A DNA stretch of 64,000 bases. It comes from Bartonella doshiae NCTC 12862 = ATCC 700133. Lineage in GTDB: Bacteria; Pseudomonadota; Alphaproteobacteria; Rhizobiales; Rhizobiaceae. The stretch lies in assembly GCF_000278155.1 (NCBI RefSeq), contig NZ_JH725095.1, positions 124,001 through 188,000 of the forward strand. The letters are read 5' to 3'. Under the pieces are notes generated by a model. It had not been told where the DNA came from. It saw only the letters and a program-made list of their open reading frames with translations, and did no database searches. Position numbers and translations under genes: made by a program. Shown piece by piece: positions 30,711-42,153 of this stretch (position 1 is the stretch's first letter; every line of letters starts with the position of its first letter).

Positions 30711-31191
30711 AGTCCATCCTTTAAAAACCTCTTTAACAGCTTAAAAGCGCGCAGCTGACAAAACAAATTCATGAGCTTTCATTCGCACAACTGATTCGAA
30801 ACATCAAACGCAAAAAAACTGCATCCTAAAACAAGCAATGGCAAAACATTGCTCAAACACACATAACTATTATTGAAAAAATTGACAAAATAGGATGGTG
30901 ACCTACACCATTTACAACCCCAAGAAGGTCCTTCTGAATTTTTCTCGGGCATTACGCTCGATAATCCTCCAACACCAGTTCCACACACTAATAGAACATT
31001 CACCTATAGATTTCTTTATAATGGTTCTCTTTTTATAGAAGATCAAGAGGGTAGAGTATCACATTTTTAAATCTTATAGCAAATTTACTATAGACTCTTC
31101 TGTTTTCATATAAAAAAACAATATAATCATCTAGACATCTTCCCTTATGAGCGTTATAGAACCGCTCATTCTCATCTTTTGATGATACTAT
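30711..31191. other. Region upstream of the TerC gene and tRNA-Lys
   Basis: About 480 bases holding the promoters of the minus-strand TerC gene and of tRNA-Lys. A 74-codon minus-strand frame (30779-31003) has no family features. Nothing else is seen. Confidence 0.45.
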
Positions 31192-31267
<76 letters not shown>

Positions 31268-31868
31268 TTCAACTATATCTTACTGAGAATTTATTGATTT
31301 TCACATGCTTTTTAAGGTGCGGGATACATAAATAAAAGATTGGAAATAAGATTTTCTAACAAACCTCTACAAAACCCATACAACTTGTCAGAAAGTTTTA
31401 TATTTTGTCACAAATTTTTGTACCAATTTACTTTTTCAAAGGGTTTTAAGGAGCTCTCAAAGGAGCTTCAAAGACTTTATTAAAGCTTTCTGCCTTTTTT
31501 GGCACCAAATTTTGATTCCCACAAATTTTTATACTTTTTGTTGTCAACAATATAATTTGATAAACAGCGCATTTAATGATAAAAAATACATAGAAACAAT
31601 AAATCATAACCTATTCCTACCTCATCCCATTTGTTCCCCCTTATTACAAACCGAGTATCAAACTACACCTATGTGTACTAGCTTAAAAAGAAAAATGCAG
31701 TATGCCATGTCACATATACATTACAAACAACCTGTGCATAAAAAAGCTATTGTTTGATATAGGCTTGTTTTGCTCTCAAAAATGACACTTACAAAAAATT
31801 AACATATAACATATGTTATATGTTAAAAGTTAGAATCAAAATTAGTTAATATCGCAAAGGGGGATTGT
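31268..31868. other. AT-rich leader between tRNA-Lys and the accessory cassette
   Basis: About 600 bases with no supported gene; the frame 31512-31757 lacks a ribosome site and recognisable content. An ATAACATATGTTAT palindrome (about 31805) lies some 55 bases before the cassette start and could be an operator or part of the promoter. Confidence 0.4.
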
Positions 31869-32585
31869 GTGTTTGCAAACATAGATAAGGTTGTTGAGGA
31901 ATTAAGACAAAATAAATTTGCCCATATTTCTCCTGAAAAAATCAATATCAGAGCTCATGAAATAACTGACTTAGCCCAACTGAAGAGAAGCTGGGACTAT
32001 TTACCAATTGATCCTTACATGAAAAAAGGTGACTCCTACAGGAGAAGATGCTTTGGAAAATTTATCGTCGATATAGCCAATAAAACAATAGATTTTGTAG
32101 AAGATAATTGTTTTTTTCAGAGCTCTGAAATAAACAATTATGCAGGTGGGATTGAAAGAAAACTACCAAAAATATCAGACGCAATATCATCAAATATTAT
32201 ATTGCACAAAATCATTAAAAACACGCTCAATACTTTTTTGATATATAAAAATAAAGAAAGCAAAGTGTGGGATGTTTTTGTACATCAATTCCGCATTGAA
32301 TCAAAAAAAGGAATACAAGGAAATCCCACCTGAAGGCATTCATAAAGATGGTCATACATTCATCAGTATGCACATGATTGGCAGACACAATATCAGAGGT
32401 GGCACATCCTATATCTATGATGAAAACAGAAAAAAATAAAAGAGATCGTTTTGAAAGGAAACTTAGAGAGCATACTGCTGGATGATATGGAAATGTACCA
32501 TTCAGCCTCTGCAATTTCGTCAATAAATGATGAAAAAGGTTTCAGGGATTTAATGGTTATCGATTATAGAGAAAGAATCCAATGA
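31869..32585 (+). pseudogene. 2OG-Fe dioxygenase (PF10014-like), two compensating frameshifts
   Basis: A GTG start at 31869 with GGGGGA 4 bases upstream opens a frame that runs to about 32310, jumps to the +1 frame, and returns near 32431 to the original frame, ending at 32585. Both shifts sit in runs of seven A. The joined product (about 238 residues) has the fold signature: DVFVHQFRIE, then IPPEGIHKDGHTF (His and Asp iron ligands), RHNIRGGTSYIYDEN, DDMEMYHSA (third iron ligand), FRDLMVIDYR. This fits the PF10014 family, which includes amino-acid hydroxylases such as isoleucine dioxygenase. Its TGA overlaps the next ATG. It may be dead, rescued by slippage on the A runs, or affected by sequencing error. 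Confidence 0.72.
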
Positions 32586-33574
32586 AAATTGCGATAACCG
32601 ATAGAATAACTGAAATAAGTGAATTTGAAAAACCACTGACTGACTTGGGTGCTGAGTTTTATTTTTTCAATACTTTAAATGAAGAAGACTTTCCTACTGA
32701 AATTCTGGAAGATATTGATGCTCTCTTGATCTGGCATGCAAAAATAACAGAGAAAACAGCCAAGAAATTGCGTAAATGTAAAATAGCCGTACGCTTTGGT
32801 ATCGGTTATGACCAAGTAGATTATAAAGCACTTAGAAAGCATGGCGTTGAATTTGCTAATAACCCTTCTTATTGTATAGATGAAGTGGCTGACACTGCCT
32901 TAACCATGATTTTGGAGGGTTGCAGGCAAGTCTCTAGACATAATGATTTAGCAAAAAAATATGATAAAACATGGCAAGAAAATAATTTTAAAACATTCCG
33001 TTTAAAGCATAAAACCATTGGATTGATTGGGCTAGGTAAAATAGGAAAAGCAACACTAGAACGGTTAAGGCCTTTTGGATGCAAGGTAATTGTCTATGAT
33101 CCATACATTGATGAAGGTCTTGCTAAATCACTCAACTTCAAACTTCTCGAAGATATTGATTATCTTCTGGAAGAATCTGATGTGGTATCATTACACTGCC
33201 CTCTTACAAAAAAAACAACGGGAATGATTAATTCAGCATTCCTCAAAAAGATGAAGAAAAACGGTATCTTAGTGAACACAGCAAGGGGTAAAATCCTGAG
33301 TGATTTTGATTGTTTAGAAAAGCATCTAAGGGAGAATCCTGAGTTTCACGTCCTCCTTGATGTTCTCCCTATGGAGCCACCAAGGAGTCACCCTCTTATT
33401 AAAGCTTGGCGAGACAATGCTAACTGGTTGTCGTCAAGGTTGGTTATTAACCCACACAATGCATATTTTTCAGAAAGCTCACATATCGATATGAGAAAAG
33501 ATATTGTTTCCACAGTGATATCTTGCCTATACAAAAAGAAAATGAAAAATTTGGTGGTTTCCTATGATAAATGA
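32582..33574 (+). CDS. D-2-hydroxyacid dehydrogenase (cassette A)
   Basis: This 330-residue NAD-dependent enzyme interconverts 2-oxo and D-2-hydroxy acids. The Rossmann motif is GLIGLGKIGKATLERLRPFG (about residues 144-163); the catalytic Arg lies in VNTARGKIL, the Glu in DVLPMEPP and the His in INPHNAYF, so all active-site residues are present. The DVLPMEP form resembles the CtBP-like branch. Its ATG overlaps the oxygenase stop (ATGA) and its end overlaps the FAH gene by 11 bases, which indicates a tight operon. About half of its arginine codons are AGA/AGG, unlike the flanking housekeeping genes, which suggests transfer. The substrate is unknown. Confidence 0.9.
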   Translation: MKIAITDRITEISEFEKPLTDLGAEFYFFNTLNEEDFPTEILEDIDALLIWHAKITEKTAKKLRKCKIAVRFGIGYDQVDYKALRKHGVEFANNPSYCIDEVADTALTMILEGCRQVSRHNDLAKKYDKTWQENNFKTFRLKHKTIGLIGLGKIGKATLERLRPFGCKVIVYDPYIDEGLAKSLNFKLLEDIDYLLEESDVVSLHCPLTKKTTGMINSAFLKKMKKNGILVNTARGKILSDFDCLEKHLRENPEFHVLLDVLPMEPPRSHPLIKAWRDNANWLSSRLVINPHNAYFSESSHIDMRKDIVSTVISCLYKKKMKNLVVSYDK

Positions 33575-34172
33575 CATTTACTGTGTTGGACGCAATTATG
33601 TTGAACATGTTCATGAACTAGGCAATGTTGTTGAAGATGAACCCGTTATCTTTAGCAAACCGAACAGTTCACTCGTTTTAGGAAATGAAATTTATCTCCC
33701 TGATTTTTCCAAAGAAATCCATTTTGAGACTGAAATTGTGCTCAAAATCTCAAAGGACGCTTTCATGGTCACGGAGGAAGAAGCAGAAAAATGCTATGAT
33801 ACCGTAGCAATAGGTCTTGATCTCACAGCGCGGGATTTGCAAACAAAACTGAAAGAAAAAAAGCTTCCTTGGCTTTTATCGAAAGGATTTAAAGGCGCTG
33901 CATACGTCTCTAACTTCATAAACAAAGAAAAAATAAACAACCCAATAACCTTTGCAATGAAGTTGAATGGCAAAACGAGGCAACTTGGTAATACGAAAAA
34001 TATGATCTTTAGCTTTGAGAAAATAATATCATTCTTAAGTCACTACATTCAGCTAAGACGTGATGATATTATATATACAGGCACTCCACAGGGAGTAGGG
34101 AAACTTTCTCAGTTTGACAGAATAGAATTATATCTTGAAGATCAATTAATTTCAGAATTAGAAGTAAAATGA
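33564..34172 (+). CDS. Fumarylacetoacetate hydrolase (FAH)-family protein
   Basis: The 202-residue protein is a short single-domain FAH member, the class that includes acylpyruvases (FAHD1) and 2-hydroxyhepta-diene-dioate isomerases. Visible motifs are YCVGRNYVEHVHELGN near the start, FSKPNSS, the metal-ligand segment HFETEIVLKI, GLDLTARDLQ and the C-terminal YTGTPQGVGKL. It overlaps the dehydrogenase by 11 bases and the LysE gene by 4, so the three are co-translated. A role in splitting or decarboxylating a C-C bond of an oxo acid made by its neighbours is plausible, but is an inference. Confidence 0.88.
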   Translation: MINDIYCVGRNYVEHVHELGNVVEDEPVIFSKPNSSLVLGNEIYLPDFSKEIHFETEIVLKISKDAFMVTEEEAEKCYDTVAIGLDLTARDLQTKLKEKKLPWLLSKGFKGAAYVSNFINKEKINNPITFAMKLNGKTRQLGNTKNMIFSFEKIISFLSHYIQLRRDDIIYTGTPQGVGKLSQFDRIELYLEDQLISELEVK

Positions 34173-34801
34173 ATCACCAAATACTCACTTTTTTTATCGT
34201 TTCATTTTTTTTAGTCATCTCACCGGGGCCGAATATGGCCCTTATCATCGATAATGCAACGAGATTGGGAAAAAAGAACGCATTTGTAAACGTTTTAGGA
34301 TTGTGTACAGCAACATATGTGCATGGGGCATTTTCCATACTAGGTGTATCAGTGCTCATTCTCAACAACAAAACGCTGTTTTTTTTAGTAAAACTCATGG
34401 GTGGCAGCTATTTATTATACATGGGCTTTAAATCGATTAAATCTGGAATACACAGCTTAAATTCAAAAGAAAGAACATCAACGAATGAAAAGCATGCTAC
34501 GAATGAAACAAAGCTTTTAACAAGCTACAGAGACGGTTTTCTGACACAAATACTAAACCCCAAAGTATCAATATTTTATATAGCAGCCTTCCCAAAATTT
34601 TTGTCTTCTGGCGGTGGCATTAAAAAAGGCTTTGAACTTGTAACCATACATTCCTTCAACATCTTTGCATGGTTTACTGTGATGACCATTTTTATATCAT
34701 TCGCCAGCTCCGCTTTAAAAAAGCAGAGGATAAAAGGCGCGATTAATATCGCGACAGGATCAGTTTTATCTCTGTTTTCTTTTTTCATTTTCTTTGGATA
34801 A
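34169..34801 (+). CDS. LysE/RhtB-family amino-acid exporter
   Basis: The 210-residue membrane protein has about six hydrophobic helices and the family hallmark SPGPNMALIIDNATRLGKKN near residue 18. LysE/RhtB proteins export amino acids and derivatives. It overlaps the FAH gene by 4 bases (ATGA) and ends the cassette. Exporters of this family sit beside amino-acid hydroxylases in some bacteria, so export of a modified amino acid is a reasonable hypothesis for the cassette. Confidence 0.9.
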   Translation: MNHQILTFFIVSFFLVISPGPNMALIIDNATRLGKKNAFVNVLGLCTATYVHGAFSILGVSVLILNNKTLFFLVKLMGGSYLLYMGFKSIKSGIHSLNSKERTSTNEKHATNETKLLTSYRDGFLTQILNPKVSIFYIAAFPKFLSSGGGIKKGFELVTIHSFNIFAWFTVMTIFISFASSALKKQRIKGAINIATGSVLSLFSFFIFFG

Positions 34802-34995
34802 CTTTATCTTATTTGACAAACTAACAAACAAATCTTTCTATGAATTTATTTGCCTATCGCTAATAATATCGGCATTCTGGGCTCGACAAAAGCTCATACT
34901 AGGATTAATTCTTCTTCATTTTTTCTGTATAATTGCACTATGAGAACCTAACGTACTTTTCGAGTTTCAATAAATTAAAATAAACATAGCAGGTT

Positions 34996-35550
34996 TTCAG
35001 TTCATAGCTATCTCTCATACTAATACAGATAATCCAAGTAATCCAAAACAAGATCAAAGCAATGCGATTAATTTGACCAATACCCCTCTCCGTTGAAAAT
35101 GATCCTGGAATTCTTATTAAAAATCTCACTGATAGCGACATTAAAGATATGATAGATTTATCAATTGGCACAGCTAATCTTAATAATTTAAAGATCCATA
35201 CGGATGTTTTTTTGAAAGAAAAAGGGAAATTTCTAGAATTCCCGTTTGCAACCTGAAGTTCTTGATTCCAATCCTAACCCTAACGCAACAATACACACTG
35301 TTGTGCCACAAATGTCCAGCTACTTGATCTACTAAACGCTCTATTCACTACGGAATCAGCCGATATTGCTAAATAAAACGTGCCTTTAGCTGACATTCGT
35401 CCGGAAATCAAAGTCTCTCTTCATTATGACATCGAAAATAACTATAGCACGTATGCACGGATAGGCTTTTCTGGAACCCTTGAGATTCCTTATAACTGTT
35501 TAAGACAGCTTAAAAATACTGCCATAATAATATTAAGTCTTCTTACTTAG
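34996..35550 (+). pseudogene. Decayed gene of unknown family
   Basis: Protein-like segments appear in shifting frames on the plus strand. First AGFQFIAISHTNTDNPSNPK (about 34998), then ENDPGILIKNLTDSDIKDMI and KIHTDVFLKEKGKFLEFPFA (35095-35252), then EVLDSNPNPNATIHTVVPQM after a shift, and finally PLADIRPEIKVSLHYDIENN (35383-35445) running to about 35550. Reading frame changes and stops interrupt it at several points. The length and protein-like composition suggest one former gene of about 180 codons. I do not recognise the family. Confidence 0.5.
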
Positions 35551-35780
35551 CCATTTATTTCACCATCTCAGCAACAACTTACAACTTTATACTCAAATAT
35601 CTGTTGTGTTGTTGTGGAGTGGAATAGATATCCTTATCAGTTCCATATTCTTTTGTTTATCCACATGAAATCATAAAAAATGTTTTTCCCCTTTACTCCT
35701 CATTTATATCATGCTTCGATACACCAGTTACTTTTTCAATGTAATTTGAATCTTAAATAATTAAAGGGAACCTCCAAAAA

Positions 35781-37169
35781 ATGAACTATAAACAAAATTT
35801 AGAAGATGATCCTCGAAAGAAATTGCAACGGGGATTAGATAACCGTCACGTACAACTTATAGCTCTCGGTGGAGCTATTGGAACAGGCCTCTTCATGGGG
35901 TCAGGAAAAACAATTAGCGTAGCAGGGCCCTCTATTATACTCGTTTACGCTATTATCGGTTGCGCCTTATACTTCGTAATGCGTGCTATGGGAGAATTAT
36001 TGCTTTCTAATTCACAATATCGGTCTCTCGTTGATTTTTCAACTGATATGCTAGGACCAGGAATTGCTTTTTTTGTTGGTTGGAGCTATTGGTTGAGCTG
36101 GGTTGTAACTGGAGCAGCAGATATTATTGCCATCATCACTTATATGCATTTTTGGTGGCCAACACTTAATCCATGGGTTGTTGTTTTTTCTTGTATTGGT
36201 TTCTTTTTAGTCTTCAATCTCTTTGCTGTAAAAATGTTCGGTGAACTTGAATTCTGGTTTGGTCTTATCAAAATTGTAGCGATTTTAGTATTAATTGTTG
36301 TAGGATTTTATATGATCATTACTGGCTTTACCTCTCCCAATGGTACTGTTGCCTCTCTGAATCATGTATGGAATGATGGAAATATATTCCCTCGGGGAAT
36401 CACAGGTTTTTTTGCTGGTTTTCAAATTGCCATCTTTTCTTTTGTTGGTATAGAAATTGCCGGAACAACTGCAGCTGAAGTTAAAGACCCTAAAACAGTT
36501 CTACCAAAAGCAATTAATGCAATACCGGTTCGTATTGTATTTTTTTATATCTTTTCTCTTATTGTGATTATGTCCGTCACACCTTGGGATCAAGTTATTC
36601 CAGATAGAAGTCCCTTTGTTGAAATGTTTTGGCTTGCTGGCATTCCGATAGCTGCTGGTTTAGTGAATTTTGTTGTTCTAACATCTGCTGCCTCTTCCGC
36701 AAATAGTGGTATTTTTTCTACCAGTCGCATGATATATGGGCTTGCAACGCAAAAAGGAGCACCTCGTGTTTTGGGAAAACTTTCCAAATACCATGTCCCA
36801 GCCAACGCCCTGTTCTTTTCTTGCTTGTGTATTTTATTAGGATACACAATTACATCACTCTCCCCAAGTATCATAAGTGCTTTTACAATTGTGACCAGTA
36901 TTTCAGCTATCGCATTTTTATTCGTATGGTCTGTAATTCTAGTGAGCTATATTGTGTATCGTCGCAATCGCCCCCAACTACATGCTGAATCTGTCTATAA
37001 AATGCCAGGAGGTGTTATCGCATGCTGGGCTATTTTAGCTTTTTTTGCTTTTATGCTCTATTTGTTGACATTAGAACATGATACTTTTATAGCCTTTAAA
37101 TATAGTCTAGTATGGTTTGCTTTCTTAGGCATAACGTATTTTATCTTTCTAAGAAAAAAAAACAGCTAA
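35781..37169 (+). CDS. cycA: CycA-like amino-acid permease, copy 1
   Basis: The 462-residue APC-superfamily (AAT family) transporter has about twelve helices and follows E. coli CycA closely: LQRGLDNRHVQLIALGGAIG at the start, TGLFMGSGKTISVAGPSI, VMRAMGELLLSN, FVGIEIAGTTAAEVKDP and SAASSANSGIFSTSRM. CycA imports D-serine, D-alanine and glycine with protons; exact substrates may differ here. The ribosome site in TTAAAGGGAACCTCC is identical to that of copy 2. The next gene copy is 980 bases downstream and about as close to CycA, so the pair is a tandem duplication (see the repeat entry). Confidence 0.9.
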   Translation: MNYKQNLEDDPRKKLQRGLDNRHVQLIALGGAIGTGLFMGSGKTISVAGPSIILVYAIIGCALYFVMRAMGELLLSNSQYRSLVDFSTDMLGPGIAFFVGWSYWLSWVVTGAADIIAIITYMHFWWPTLNPWVVVFSCIGFFLVFNLFAVKMFGELEFWFGLIKIVAILVLIVVGFYMIITGFTSPNGTVASLNHVWNDGNIFPRGITGFFAGFQIAIFSFVGIEIAGTTAAEVKDPKTVLPKAINAIPVRIVFFYIFSLIVIMSVTPWDQVIPDRSPFVEMFWLAGIPIAAGLVNFVVLTSAASSANSGIFSTSRMIYGLATQKGAPRVLGKLSKYHVPANALFFSCLCILLGYTITSLSPSIISAFTIVTSISAIAFLFVWSVILVSYIVYRRNRPQLHAESVYKMPGGVIACWAILAFFAFMLYLLTLEHDTFIAFKYSLVWFAFLGITYFIFLRKKNS

Positions 37170-37205
37170 AGATAAAGAATAAAACCTGTACATAAAAAGC
37201 ATATC

Positions 37206-37236
37206 AAAAAAAGGGTAACTAAAGTTACCCTTTTTT
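37206..37236 (+). terminator. Rho-independent terminator after cycA copy 1
   Basis: GGGTAACT pairs with AGTTACCC around a two-base AA loop and is followed by six T; the A-run before it makes it work in both directions. The same hairpin occurs after copy 2. Confidence 0.85.
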
Positions 37237-37277
37237 ATATAGAGCATTGGTTTTTTTAATAGAATCCTCTAGGGGCT

Positions 37278-37375
37278 TCAATAAAGTTTTTGATTAACAA
37301 AAGCACTAGCATTTATACAAAGCAGCATAAAACGGAATTTTCCCCAACTTCCTCTTGAAGCTGAAAAGCACATTA
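37278..37375 (-). pseudogene. Duplicated 3' end of ilvC (degraded)
   Basis: Read on the minus strand this stretch ends SWGKFRFMLLCINASAFVNQ, then KLY and a stop at 37278. The live IlvC ends [21 protein letters not shown]. Spacing, the GK-RxM-xxxI-xxxAxVxxK pattern and the DNA alignment (for example GCTTCAATAAAG against GCTTTAATTACG) show common origin. It is about 30 codons of tail with no start, left behind by the tandem duplication, and is not expected to be expressed. Confidence 0.72.
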
Positions 37376-38146
37376 AGTAATCAAAAAATTTTCATAAGTT
37401 TTACCCAATGTGCAAATAGCTGAACAGAATTCTTGTTCACAATTTCAGAATAAAAAATTCTACTGTATTTCTCATTTCTTTTGTGCAAAAGAAAAGAAAT
37501 CTCACCCGTTTATGCTACTAAATAAAAATAAATAACCGTGAACCAACCCTCCAATCCAATCAACGACATCGATATATTGAAATCAAAAATATCCTTCTGA
37601 AAATTAATAGCAGAATTTTTCTCTTTATTTCTATCCCCTACCGTAATTAGAATAGTTCATAAAGAAATTATTTCAAAATTGCTTACCGTGAATTTTTTTT
37701 AAGAAGATAACAATCCTACACTCTATCTGAAAAAATCAAAAATCCCCCCACCCACCATAACAACTAAAACGATTTGTACTTAATTATAGAGGATAAGTAT
37801 AATATAAACACATTATTTCACTTCAAATTTTTTCATCCACCTATCGATAATCCTAGCGGTTTCTCACGAAGATTTAGCAGCTCAAGAGCAATTGTCTAAT
37901 CAATCATAGTATGTCTTCTCATAGCCATCAAAGCTATACTTAAAACTCCGCACTCAAATTCCTGTTACGTTATTTTTCAGTAAAAGAGCACACTCCCGTT
38001 AAGTTTACATTCCTTTTCTTTGTCCACATAGAGTCATAAAAAAGCTTTCTTTCCTTTACTCTTCAGCCATATCGTGATTGGATAAGGGGGATTACCTTTT
38101 TTCAGGGTAATTTTTATCTTAAATAATTAAAGGGAACCTCTTTAAA

Positions 38147-39553
38147 ATGAACTATAAAAAAAAATTAGAAAAAAAACCTAAAAAAAAATTGCAACGTGGA
38201 CTAGATAATCGCCACATCCAACTTATAGCCCTTGGTGGAGCTATTGGAACAGGTCTTTTTATGGGATCAGGAAAAACAATTAGCGTCGCTGGTCCTTCAA
38301 TCTTATTAGTTTACGCTATTATTGGTTGCGCTATATACTTCGTAATGCGTGCCATGGGAGAATTACTGCTTTCTAATACGCAGTATCGATCTTTTATTGA
38401 TTTTTCAACCGATCTTCTTGGTCCAAGTGTTGGATTTTTTATCGGCTGGACGTATTGGTTATGCTGGATTGTAACCGGGACTGCTGAAATTATTGCTATT
38501 GTCAGTTATACACACTTTTGGTGGCCTGAACTCAATTCGTGGATTCCTGTTCTCATAGGTCTTCTGTCCTTTTTAATATTTAACCTCGTAGCCGTAAAAT
38601 TATTTGGAGAACTCGAATTTTGGTTTGGTCTTATCAAAATCCTAGCAATTTTAGTATTAATTATTGTAGGATTTTACATGATCTTTACTGGCTTTATCTC
38701 CCCGAACGGCACCGTTGCCTCCCTTGGCAACATATGGAACGGTGGAAATATCTTTCCTCGAGGCATTACAGGATTTTTTGCCGGATTTCAAATTGTTATT
38801 TTTGCTTTTGTTGGCATAGAACTCGCTGGAACAACTGCAGCTGAAGTCAAAGAACCACAAGAAGTTTTGCCGAAAGCTGTCAATTCGATACCAATCCGCA
38901 TTATTTTCTTTTATATTTTCTCTCTCATTGTAATTATGTCCGTTACCCCTTGGAATCAAATCATTCCAGAAAAAAGCCCTTTTGTAACGATGTATGCACT
39001 TATTGGTATTCCAACCGCTGCTGGTTTGATGAACTTTGTTGTTCTAACAGCTGCCGCATCTTCAGCCAATAGTGGTATTTTTTCTACCAGCCGCATGATA
39101 TACGGTCTCGCAATGCAAAAGGGAGCACCTAAATTTTTAGGAAAACTTTCTAGCAACCGCGTTCCAGCCAACGCACTATCCTTCTCCTGTTTATGCATCT
39201 TATTAGGCTATGCAGTTTTATCGCTATCACCAACAGTCATAGGTGCTTTTACAATTGTGACCACAATCGCAGCAATTTTGTTTATATTTGTATGGTCTAT
39301 AATTTTGATCAGCTATATTGTCTATCGTCGCAGCCGTCCTCTCCAACATGCCGTATCTCCTTATAAAATGCCTGGAGGTATTTTTATGTGTTGGATTCTT
39401 CTAATCTTTTTTGCATTCATTATTTATTTATTATCATTAGAAGAAGATACTGCAATAGCTCTCAAATATACTCCAGTGTGGTTTATCTTTTTAGGAATTG
39501 TATACTTTATTTTTGGAAAAAAGAGTTTGCAAACGCAAAAACCTGAGAAATAA
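38147..39553 (+). CDS. cycA: CycA-like amino-acid permease, copy 2
   Basis: The 468-residue paralogue of the gene at 35781 has the same start LQRGLDNRHIQLIALGGAIG and the full APC helix set. Differences cluster in the N-terminal lysine-rich tail (KKLEKKPKKK), the loop near residues 95-150 and the last 80 residues. Both copies keep open frames, so both may be functional and may have diverged in substrate or expression. It lies directly before the convergent ilvC. Confidence 0.9.
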   Translation: MNYKKKLEKKPKKKLQRGLDNRHIQLIALGGAIGTGLFMGSGKTISVAGPSILLVYAIIGCAIYFVMRAMGELLLSNTQYRSFIDFSTDLLGPSVGFFIGWTYWLCWIVTGTAEIIAIVSYTHFWWPELNSWIPVLIGLLSFLIFNLVAVKLFGELEFWFGLIKILAILVLIIVGFYMIFTGFISPNGTVASLGNIWNGGNIFPRGITGFFAGFQIVIFAFVGIELAGTTAAEVKEPQEVLPKAVNSIPIRIIFFYIFSLIVIMSVTPWNQIIPEKSPFVTMYALIGIPTAAGLMNFVVLTAAASSANSGIFSTSRMIYGLAMQKGAPKFLGKLSSNRVPANALSFSCLCILLGYAVLSLSPTVIGAFTIVTTIAAILFIFVWSIILISYIVYRRSRPLQHAVSPYKMPGGIFMCWILLIFFAFIIYLLSLEEDTAIALKYTPVWFIFLGIVYFIFGKKSLQTQKPEK

Positions 39554-39576
39554 AGCCTATGTATGAAAAGCATATC

Positions 39577-39605
39577 AAAAAAAGGGTAACTAAAGTTACC
39601 CTTTT
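39577..39605. terminator. Bidirectional terminator between cycA copy 2 and ilvC
   Basis: The same GGGTAACT/AGTTACCC hairpin as after copy 1, flanked by A7 on the left and TTTT on the right. It lies between convergent genes and can serve both the permease and ilvC. Confidence 0.82.
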
Positions 39606-39650
39606 CGTAGATAAAGCATAAGAGCTTTTTACATGGAAATTTCTATGGCT

Positions 39651-41337
<1,687 letters not shown>

Positions 41338-42072
41338 TTATACTAATAGCCGCGTAAAACGTTGAACAGTTTCACGCATTCCATATTCTAATGCATCAGC
41401 AATAAGTCCATGACCAATAGAAACTTCATCAAGCCAAGGAATGTAATTAAGAAGAGCAGGCAGATTAGAAATTGTCAAATCATGCCCTGCATTGACACCT
41501 AATTGCAGCTCTTTGGCCCTTTTGGCTGCTAAAACAAGCTTATTGAGCTCTTTATCTTGCTTTTCCTTATCATTAAACGCACCACCATATGGCCCAGTAT
41601 AAAATTCCACACGATCAGCACCAATCGCTTTAGCAATATCAAGACTAGAGACAATAGGATCAGCAAATAATGATACACGAATTTTCTTTTCTTTCAACCG
41701 CTTAACAATAGGTGCTAAAAATTGCATATCATGCACAAAATCCCAACCATGATCAGATGTTGACTGAGCTGGATCGTCAGGTACAAGAGTAATCTGATCA
41801 GCATATTTTTCTGCTACATCTAAAAACTGTTCACTTGGATAACCTTCAATATTAAACTCAGCAGAAGGAAATGTGCTATTAATTAAACGATGTATATCTG
41901 GCAAATCAGAAAAACGAATATGTCGTTCATCAGGGCGTGGATGAACAGTTAAACCTGCTGCTCCAGCAGCAAGTGCTATATGCCCAATATTCGTGATACT
42001 TGGCCACGGAAGATTACGTCGATTACGCAAAACAGCAACAGCATTAAGATTAACCGAAAGTTTTACCGCCAT
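41338..42072 (-). CDS. pdxJ: Pyridoxine 5'-phosphate synthase
   Basis: PdxJ condenses 1-deoxyxylulose 5-phosphate with 3-amino-2-oxopropyl phosphate to give pyridoxine phosphate. The start at 42072 ([20 protein letters not shown]) fits the family; two codons upstream is another ATG. The 244-residue TIM-barrel shows [13 protein letters not shown] (phosphate and substrate site), NIEGYPS with catalytic Glu, VNAGHDL (catalytic His) and [12 protein letters not shown] (phosphate-binding). It is followed upstream on the same strand by a RecD-like helicase gene. Confidence 0.95.
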   Translation of the reverse strand: MAVKLSVNLNAVAVLRNRRNLPWPSITNIGHIALAAGAAGLTVHPRPDERHIRFSDLPDIHRLINSTFPSAEFNIEGYPSEQFLDVAEKYADQITLVPDDPAQSTSDHGWDFVHDMQFLAPIVKRLKEKKIRVSLFADPIVSSLDIAKAIGADRVEFYTGPYGGAFNDKEKQDKELNKLVLAAKRAKELQLGVNAGHDLTISNLPALLNYIPWLDEVSIGHGLIADALEYGMRETVQRFTRLLV

Positions 42073-42153
42073 GCACACTCCTATTTTTGTCTATAACTCT
42101 TAAAGCAAGAAAAAAGATACATTCACCAACATAATCCTAAAAAATAAAATTTT

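Noticed and set aside
31512..31757. 81-codon frame between tRNA-Lys and cassette A
   Set aside because: No Shine-Dalgarno site, very AT-rich composition and no recognisable domain.
37746..37770. CACCCACCAT near 37749 matching the end of tRNA-Lys (31258-31267), as a possible att site
   Set aside because: Only about ten bases match and the T-arm is not included; too short to claim an integration repeat, and the first permease copy would fall inside the supposed island.
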